Source: Brevibacterium picturae (GTDB lineage: Bacteria; Actinomycetota; Actinomycetes; Actinomycetales; Brevibacteriaceae). From it: 64,000 nucleotides of DNA. The DNA is taken from contig NZ_LT629739.1 in the NCBI RefSeq assembly GCF_900105045.1, positions 124,001-188,000 on the forward strand, written 5' to 3'. Below the pieces are notes generated by a model, which was given only the letters and a program-made list of their open reading frames with translations, made no database searches and was not told the DNA's origin. The position numbers and the translations under genes were made by a program. Below, in pieces: positions 59,296-64,000 of the stretch (the stretch's first letter is position 1; every line of letters starts with the position of its first letter).

Positions 59296-60129
59296 TCACC
59301 CTCGCGGCTGCCGTGCCAGCTGCCGGGACTGGGCCACCAGCCGACCCCCGGAATCCCAAAGTTCGCAGTCCTCTTCGAACATGCCGCCGGCGATATTGCG
59401 GGAGTACAACTTCACTCTGATCCAGCCCGGGGCCGGGACAGCGCGCAGATGTGCGGTCAGCTCCATGGTCGGGGCCCAGTTGTAGCGGCCCAGATCGAAC
59501 ATCACCGGCGGGAAGGCGTCGAGAAATGCCAACAGCGACAGTGCCTCTGGCTCTGTCCCGTCTGCCAGTCTGATCCAGCCCTGCAGCAGGCCACGTCCGC
59601 TTGGTCGACCGGTCATGAAACCGGCAGTCTCGGGATCGAGTCTCATGTCGTAGCGTTTGAGCAAAGGAGCGGACTTCACGAAGTCTCCGGGCGCCTCGGC
59701 GACGTTGATGCACTGGTCCGGGTCCGGCAGCTTCGGTGGGGTGGCCGTGGTCGCGACATCGTCAGGCAGACCTGCGAGGTTGCCCATCGTTGCCAGTGCT
59801 GTGATCTTCGGGGCGTCGTTCTGGGCCAGATCCACGGAGAATGTGGCACTGGACCGGCCTTCGCGGATCATGCGCGTAGTGATGTCGGCACTGCCTCCCT
59901 CACTCGGGCCCAGGAAATAGGTGGAGACCACCAAAGGGTCGGGAGCGCTCGGACTGTTGGCACGCAGAGCCTGCGCGATGACGCCGAGGAGGTATCCCCC
60001 GTTCACCGCCCCGGCAACGCTCCAGTCTCCATCAAGCTCTGCGGTGAAGGTGGATTCCGACAGACGTGTGACTGCAGTCGCGGATTCGAATTCGCTCAGG
60101 CTCGATTCGCGCAAATTCATATGGCTCAT
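59296..60129 (-). CDS. Acyl-CoA thioesterase, double hot-dog type
   Basis: The 277-residue product is a TesB-like/4HBT_3 protein: the N-terminal hot-dog has GDWSVAGAVNGGYLLGVIAQ with the N-G-G-Y motif, and the C-terminal hot-dog has LGRYNWAPTMELTAHLRAVP and DCELWDSGGRLVAQSRQLA. It hydrolyses medium- or long-chain acyl-CoA or a related thioester. ATG 60129 is chosen because TAATGT is 7 nt upstream on the minus strand, which points to a leaderless transcript; GTG 60138 overlaps that box. Confidence 0.85.
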   Translation of the reverse strand: MSHMNLRESSLSEFESATAVTRLSESTFTAELDGDWSVAGAVNGGYLLGVIAQALRANSPSAPDPLVVSTYFLGPSEGGSADITTRMIREGRSSATFSVDLAQNDAPKITALATMGNLAGLPDDVATTATPPKLPDPDQCINVAEAPGDFVKSAPLLKRYDMRLDPETAGFMTGRPSGRGLLQGWIRLADGTEPEALSLLAFLDAFPPVMFDLGRYNWAPTMELTAHLRAVPAPGWIRVKLYSRNIAGGMFEEDCELWDSGGRLVAQSRQLARQPRG

Positions 60130-60136
60130 GTGACTC

Positions 60137-60142
60137 ACATTA
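60137..60142 (-). promoter_or_regulatory. Leaderless -10 box for the thioesterase gene
   Basis: TAATGT on the minus strand is 7 nt from ATG 60129. Confidence 0.45.
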
Positions 60143-60165
60143 CCAACGTCTGAACAATCGTCCGG

Positions 60166-60660
60166 TCAGTGAGGTCGGTTGATGTGGCGTTCATTGCCTC
60201 GGCGATAGTTGCCGGTCACGCGTGCGAGCAGCTGCTGGTCGGATTCATAGCCGGCACCGAGCTTGGCAATCAATGCCGATGCCTTCTTTCCGCCGATCTC
60301 CATCACGGTCCGTCCGTTTCGCACAATGATGATCAGGCCCGATTTCGTCATGCGATAGTCGAAGGGATCATCTTCGAGGCCCAACGTCACCACTCCCCTG
60401 TCCAGCTTCGGCCGGTCACCCTTGTGACCATGAGCATAGCTTTGCCACGCCTCGATCCCAATGGCGCCGGTCGTTCCGGGTTCATCGACTTCTTCACCGG
60501 CAACCAATGCCCTTTGTATGTGCACCCCGCGCAGTGTTCCGCCGCCAAGGTCGAGGTATTGTGACCGCCTCGGGCGAATGTGGGGGGTGACGAGAACGAA
60601 GCATTCTGGCTCCGTCTCGATGGTCTCGACGTCGAGTGTCTTCGTTCCGTCACGGATCAT
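60166..60660 (-). CDS. Hypothetical protein, unrecognised
   Basis: The 164-residue product has no membrane segment and a mixed alpha/beta composition (ECFVLVTPHIRPRRSQYLDL, FDYRMTKSGLIIIVRNGRTV, MEIGGKKASALIAKLGAGYE). I do not recognise it. The only ATG, at 60660, has no ribosome binding site, and the frame continues upstream with protein-like sequence (SDIVIASETFEAIDIIGCEH) to a stop near 60730 without a standard start codon. A one-base frameshift from an ATG near 60743 would rescue a longer N-terminus. The 5' end is therefore doubtful. Confidence 0.55.
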   Translation of the reverse strand: MIRDGTKTLDVETIETEPECFVLVTPHIRPRRSQYLDLGGGTLRGVHIQRALVAGEEVDEPGTTGAIGIEAWQSYAHGHKGDRPKLDRGVVTLGLEDDPFDYRMTKSGLIIIVRNGRTVMEIGGKKASALIAKLGAGYESDQQLLARVTGNYRRGNERHINRPH

Positions 60661-60776
60661 GTGTTCACAACCGATGATGTCGATCGCTTCGAAGGTCTCA
60701 CTCGCGATGACAATATCGCTATGCGCTCAACTCTCATACACGCAGGCTGGCCGAAGGAAGCACATTAACGACGAGC

Positions 60777-60795
60777 CTGGCCCTTATCGGGCCAG
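60777..60795. terminator. Small hairpin in the 60661-61014 gap
   Basis: CTGGCCC-TTATC-GGGCCAG gives a 7-bp stem. The 354-nt gap also contains a short open frame on the minus strand (60808-60912 or to 60933) and the protease terminator at 60938-60971. Confidence 0.45.
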
Positions 60796-60937
60796 CAGCC
60801 GAGAGACTCAGTCGCCTCTGCCATTCTGCGCGAGGAATGGGAATCTGGAGTATCGATCAATGCCCGTTGGAACGACTTCCCCGAGCACCCGAGTGGTGCC
60901 GTCGACTGACATGCCGATGTAATGTGTTGGCACATGC

Positions 60938-60971
60938 AGAGTGCCCCTGATCGGAAGACCAGGGGCACTCT
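60938..60971 (-). terminator. Terminator of the LPXTG protease gene
   Basis: A perfect 12-bp stem (60938-60949 with 60960-60971) lies 44 nt past the stop codon. The same hairpin with small changes follows the paralogous gene at 63634-63665. Confidence 0.8.
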
Positions 60972-61014
60972 TATGAACTCTCAGGCGATCAGTGGCTGAT
61001 CGGGTGAGCTATGT

Positions 61015-63441
61015 TCAGTTCTTCTTGTTCCGACGCATGGTCAGGACAACCGCGGCTCCACCGACAACGAGGAGTCCGGCACCGGCAGCGAGGCCGGTCA
61101 GTTCAGCACCGGTGCGAGGCAGATCGGATCCGCCGTCTCCACCGTCACCGTCGTCGCTTCCGCCGCCGTTGCCGTCTTCATCGGCAACAACGGTGAACGA
61201 GCCGCTCAGTGCCTTCTCATCGTCCGTGTCGTTTGCTCCGGTCACCTGCACGTCGTACTTGCCCAGGTAGGCCGAAGGATCGGATGCGTTGGTTCCGTAG
61301 ATCGAGAAGGCGGCGACGCCGTTCTCGTTCGCGGTCTCGTCGAGGGTGATGCCCTCAACGTTCTCTGGACCGGCGACAACCTCGAGAGAGACGTTCTCGC
61401 CCTCTTCGAAGCCCTGAACCTTGATCTGCACGCCCTTGTCCTTCTTCACGAAGTCAGAAGCAGCAATTTCCTTGGGCTCGATCGAGATTTTGCGCTCGGC
61501 CGGAGCCTCGCCGTCCTTCGATCCGTCGGAGTCAGCGTTGGATTCTGCATTCTTGGCGTCTGCAGCTGCACCAGCGTCTGCCTCGGCGCCATCGGCAGCG
61601 GAGTCAGCGTTAGCGTCGTCACCTTCAGCGGCAGAGTCAGCGTCTGCGTTGTCGCCATCGGCAGCAGCAGCGGCATCTGCTTCGTCTGCAGCTTCTTCCA
61701 CGGTCACGGTGAACTCGGTTGCATCTGAAGTTCCTGCGTCAGTGGTGGCGGTAGCGGTGTAGGCGTACTCGCCAGCTTCTGACGGAGCTTCGGTCGTGAA
61801 GTTGCCTTCGGCGTCAGCTGTAACTGTCACAGAGCCTTCAGGTTCGGCCTTTTGAGTACCGGACGCGGGCTTCCAGTCCAGCTTCACCTTGGCATTGGCC
61901 TCGGTCTTGCCGGTGATCTGTCCGCCTTCGTCCACCTTCTGGTCGGTGACCTTCGGGGCTTCGGGAGCGTCCGAGCCATCGGCATCGGCGCTCGCGTCGT
62001 CACCTTCGGCACCTGCGTCAGCATCTGCTTCCTTACCGTCAGCACCTGCGTCAGCATCTGCATCCTTGGCATCAGCGTCAGCTGCAGCTGCTGCGTCGGC
62101 ATCCTTGGCATCCGCGCCAGCGTCAGCGTCGGCATCCTTGGCATCCGCGCCAGCGTCAGCGTCGGCATCCTTGGCGTCGGCACCTGCGTCAGCGTCGGCA
62201 TCCTTGGCGTCGGCACCTGCGTCAGCGTCGGCATCCTTGGCATCCGCGCCAGCGTCAGCGTCGGCATCCTTGGCATCCGCGCCAGCGTCAGCGTCGGCAT
62301 CCTTGGCATCCGCGCCTGCATCAGCATTCGCGTCATCGTCACCTGGAGGCTCTTCATTCGGATCGGTCAACTGGAAGTCGATGCCGGACTCGGACAATGA
62401 ATGGTCCAGGTCAGCCACCCAGCTCAAGTCGAACTTAGTGCCGTCATTCCACTCCGCAGGTCCACCACCGGAGATGACACCTACTGCGGTCTCTCCCTGG
62501 AAGACTCCGCCGCCGGAATCACCAGGAGCCGAGAATGGGTCATCGAGAGCACCCTCAACAGCGAAGCCATGCACCCAGCGACCGCTGACGTTCATGTACT
62601 CATAAGGGTAGGATTCGGCAGGGATGACGTCGGCTTCGGTCAGGCCGGTCGTCCGACCGGCCTTCTTGATCGACCCTTCGGTGTGCGACCCGACTTTGGT
62701 GATCGGACTCGTCGATGCAGCGAGATCATCGGAACCGGCGCTCGTCCAATCCGTGATTTCAGCCTTCGCGTTGTAGGCCGCGTCATCGAGCTCGATGACA
62801 GCGAAATCGATGTCGCTGGCTTCGCCGGACGTTTCTCCGGCCTCCACCGGGCTGCCGAATTCATTGAATCCCCACGTTCCGACGGGGCCGACGCCAGCCG
62901 GTTCGAAGCCGTCGCCGCCAGTCGCTTGAGCAGTGCTCGGGCGCTCGGTGTCGGCATGAACCGTGGAGCCGAGGTCGGCGCCTGTGTCCTTGTCACTGTC
63001 CTCGGCACAGTGGCCGGCAGTCAGAACAATGGGATTGCCCTGTTCGTCCCAACCGGAGAAACCGGTCGAACACACGGCGACACCACCATTGCTCGGGACG
63101 TTCATCAGGTAGCCAGCGCCACCGACGAGGTCATTCGCAGCGTATGCGTCGAGCTCGGGAATACCGGCCTGCACCTCGACCTTGTCTGCGCCATACTTCG
63201 TCTGGAGCTTCTCGATTCCGGCGGCATCGATGTCGCTGTCCCTATCGACGCCGAGGTGAAGCGTACCGTCTTCGAATCCGAAAGCGTTCACTTCGGAAAT
63301 GCTCTTCGCGGCCTGATGTGCGGCTTGCTGGTTGAGCACTGGGGATTCGGCGGCGGCTGGGCCAGCAACAAAGGCGCCACCCAATCCCAGCGCCGCGGCG
63401 GCAGTCAGCGCCAGCGAACTCTGCACGAATTTCTTATGCAT
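61015..63441 (-). CDS. LPXTG-anchored trypsin-like (S1) surface protease with Asp/Ala repeats
   Basis: The 808-residue product starts with a signal peptide (to about residue 31, PAAAES) and a short propeptide. The S1 protease domain (about 110-360) has the triad H144 (VLTAGHC), D212 (SDIDFAVIEL) and S308 (SAPGDSGGG). Residues 369-480 are an 11-residue repeat (D-A-D-A-D-A-G-A-D-A-K). Two beta domains follow (near 495-590 and 660-760). It ends with LPRTG at 774-778, a hydrophobic helix and RRNKKN, the sortase sorting signal. It is a wall-anchored secreted protease; target unknown. A tandem paralog starts upstream. Confidence 0.92.
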   Translation of the reverse strand: MHKKFVQSSLALTAAAALGLGGAFVAGPAAAESPVLNQQAAHQAAKSISEVNAFGFEDGTLHLGVDRDSDIDAAGIEKLQTKYGADKVEVQAGIPELDAYAANDLVGGAGYLMNVPSNGGVAVCSTGFSGWDEQGNPIVLTAGHCAEDSDKDTGADLGSTVHADTERPSTAQATGGDGFEPAGVGPVGTWGFNEFGSPVEAGETSGEASDIDFAVIELDDAAYNAKAEITDWTSAGSDDLAASTSPITKVGSHTEGSIKKAGRTTGLTEADVIPAESYPYEYMNVSGRWVHGFAVEGALDDPFSAPGDSGGGVFQGETAVGVISGGGPAEWNDGTKFDLSWVADLDHSLSESGIDFQLTDPNEEPPGDDDANADAGADAKDADADAGADAKDADADAGADAKDADADAGADAKDADADAGADAKDADADAGADAKDADADAGADAKDADAAAAADADAKDADADAGADGKEADADAGAEGDDASADADGSDAPEAPKVTDQKVDEGGQITGKTEANAKVKLDWKPASGTQKAEPEGSVTVTADAEGNFTTEAPSEAGEYAYTATATTDAGTSDATEFTVTVEEAADEADAAAAADGDNADADSAAEGDDANADSAADGAEADAGAAADAKNAESNADSDGSKDGEAPAERKISIEPKEIAASDFVKKDKGVQIKVQGFEEGENVSLEVVAGPENVEGITLDETANENGVAAFSIYGTNASDPSAYLGKYDVQVTGANDTDDEKALSGSFTVVADEDGNGGGSDDGDGGDGGSDLPRTGAELTGLAAGAGLLVVGGAAVVLTMRRNKKN
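61998..62334 (-). repeat. 33-bp coding tandem repeats in the protease gene
   Basis: Seven near-perfect 33-bp units between about 62095 and 62330 each encode the same 11 residues; degenerate units extend to about 61998. Two sequence versions occur in the order A-A-B-B-A-A-A', which shows that blocks of units were duplicated together. Confidence 0.88.
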
Positions 63442-63486
63442 ACGTTTTCGTCTCTCTTATCGGGAGCTTGCAATATCACAACTTGA

Positions 63487-63498
63487 TGACCTTGGTCA
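63487..63498. promoter_or_regulatory. Operator-like inverted repeat upstream of the protease gene
   Basis: TGACC-TT-GGTCA lies 46 nt upstream of the protease start in the 268-nt spacer between the two LPXTG genes. The remaining spacer is AT-rich and shows no ORF. A GATAAGAG ribosome binding site is near 63450. Confidence 0.35.
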
Positions 63499-63633
63499 CG
63501 GTTAGGTTACGGGGTTCACACAGCGACTACCAAGAAAGTACCCCTAAAACTGTGAACTAAATGAACGAAACAACAGGCGTTGCTGAAATGGTGAGCGCAG
63601 ACTCCGCCACGGTTTGCAGCGCCCGGACATGCA

Positions 63634-63665
63634 GAGCGCCCCCGGTCCGAAGACCAGGGGCGCTC
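63634..63665 (-). terminator. Terminator of the second LPXTG gene
   Basis: A 9-bp stem (63634-63642 with 63657-63665) continues into a 4-bp stem (63644-63647 with 63652-63655) with a CGAA tetraloop. It is the counterpart of 60938-60971. Confidence 0.75.
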
Positions 63666-63709
63666 GTGTGTACTCTCAGACGATCATTAGATGATCGTGT
63701 GAGCTATGT

Positions 63710-64000
63710 TCAGTTCTTCTTGTTCCGACGCATCGTCAGAACAACCGCGGCTCCACCGACAACGAGGAGTCCGGCACCGGCGGCAAGGCCGGTCAGTTCA
63801 GCACCGGTACGAGGCAGATCAGATCCGCCGTCCCCACCGTCACCATTGCCGTCATCATCATTGTTGCCGTCATCGCCGCCGTCGTTTCCGCCGCCGCCGT
63901 TGCCTTCTTCATCTTCGACGACAGTGAACGAGCCGGTCAGAGCCTTCTCATCGTCCGTGTCGTTGGCTCCGGTGACCTTCACGTCGTACTTGCCGAGGTA
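63710..64000 (-). CDS. LPXTG-anchored surface protein, C-terminal part of a paralog
   Basis: Only the last 96 codons are in the window; the gene continues past 64000. The fragment reads YLGKYDVKVTGANDTDDEKA, an acidic Gly/Asn/Asp-rich linker, then LPRTG, a membrane helix and RRNKKN. The sorting signal is identical to that of the protease at 61015, and the domain before it is nearly identical, so the two are tandem duplicates at least at the 3' end. Whether this copy also carries an S1 protease domain cannot be seen. Confidence 0.88.
   Translation of the reverse strand, partial: YLGKYDVKVTGANDTDDEKALTGSFTVVEDEEGNGGGGNDGGDDGNNDDDGNGDGGDGGSDLPRTGAELTGLAAGAGLLVVGGAAVVLTMRRNKKN

Noticed and set aside
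61998..62334. Regular 33-bp repeats that could suggest a CRISPR array
   Set aside because: The units are directly tandem with no spacers and encode a protein repeat in frame.

Overview
The window is high-GC DNA from an actinobacterium. The gene content and order fit Brevibacterium or a close relative; that genus call is an inference from overall character, not a database match. Support comes from long runs of conserved actinobacterial synteny (from memory, the block matches the order of M. tuberculosis genes from about typA/Rv1165 to Rv1232c: typA, mshB-like, fdx, dapC, dapD, dapE, LOG, folP2, DivIVA-like, DUF3117, O-methyltransferase, tatB, mrp, DUF1003, MgtE/CBS). A monomeric isocitrate dehydrogenase, a MocR/PdxST vitamin B6 locus and many TANNNT hexamers placed 6-8 nt before a start codon (leaderless promoters) also fit. 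No rRNA, tRNA, CRISPR array, prophage or insertion sequence was seen.

Layout. 1-5.0 kb: a PHP phosphoesterase (partial) divergent from pepP and a P1-family peptidase, then a secreted calcineurin-like phosphoesterase. 5.1-10.5 kb: MgtE/CBS protein, DUF1003, mrp, a decayed lipoprotein gene, tatB, an alkyltransferase-like protein and an O-methyltransferase. 10.5-16.2 kb: DUF3117, a PIG-V-like membrane glycosyltransferase, DivIVA-like protein, folP2, LOG and dapE on the minus strand, divergent from dapD. 16.2-26 kb: a 400-bp non-coding stretch with a terminator, a long hairpin and 19-bp tandem repeats, then gltA, dapC, ferredoxin, GNAT, VanW, a MshB-like deacetylase fused to a membrane domain, and typA. 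26-32.5 kb: a complete oligopeptide/dipeptide ABC transporter operon. 32.7-38.2 kb: PH-domain protein, MBL hydrolase, OYE reductase, DASS transporter, alpha/beta hydrolase, thymidine kinase. 38.3-45.3 kb: icd, LapA-like protein, Sfp-type PPTase, and the pdxR / pdxS-pdxT vitamin B6 locus. 45.3-52.5 kb: HerA-like ATPase (frameshifted), lipid kinase, AlkZ-like glycosylase, carboxylesterase, phosphoribosyltransferase, DUF2087, YchJ, HhH-GPD protein. 52.6-60.7 kb: a more accessory zone with a lipoprotein/PKD secreted pair, FMO-like oxidoreductase, lipoprotein, PIG-L deacetylase, Tpx, DUF368, VOC, thioesterase and an unknown protein. 60.8-64 kb: two tandem LPXTG-anchored surface proteins, the complete one a trypsin-like protease with an Asp/Ala-rich 11-residue repeat.

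How the genes work together. Lysine/diaminopimelate synthesis is represented by dapC, dapD and dapE; central metabolism by gltA, icd and ferredoxin; envelope functions by tatB, VanW, DUF368, lipoproteins, the PIG-V-like enzyme and sortase substrates; cofactor biology by mrp (Fe-S), PdxRST (PLP), a PPTase and possibly mycothiol (MshB-like); DNA repair by ATL, AlkZ-like and HhH-GPD proteins.

The points that most deserve a second look are a MocR/PdxR regulator that has lost the PLP-binding lysine, an extra G in a G6 run that breaks the HerA-like ATPase, two long hairpins of matching geometry in non-coding DNA, an inverted repeat that encloses the -10 box and start codon of the LapA-like gene, an open tail behind the DUF368 stop codon, and the repeat-expanded LPXTG protease with a tandem paralog.
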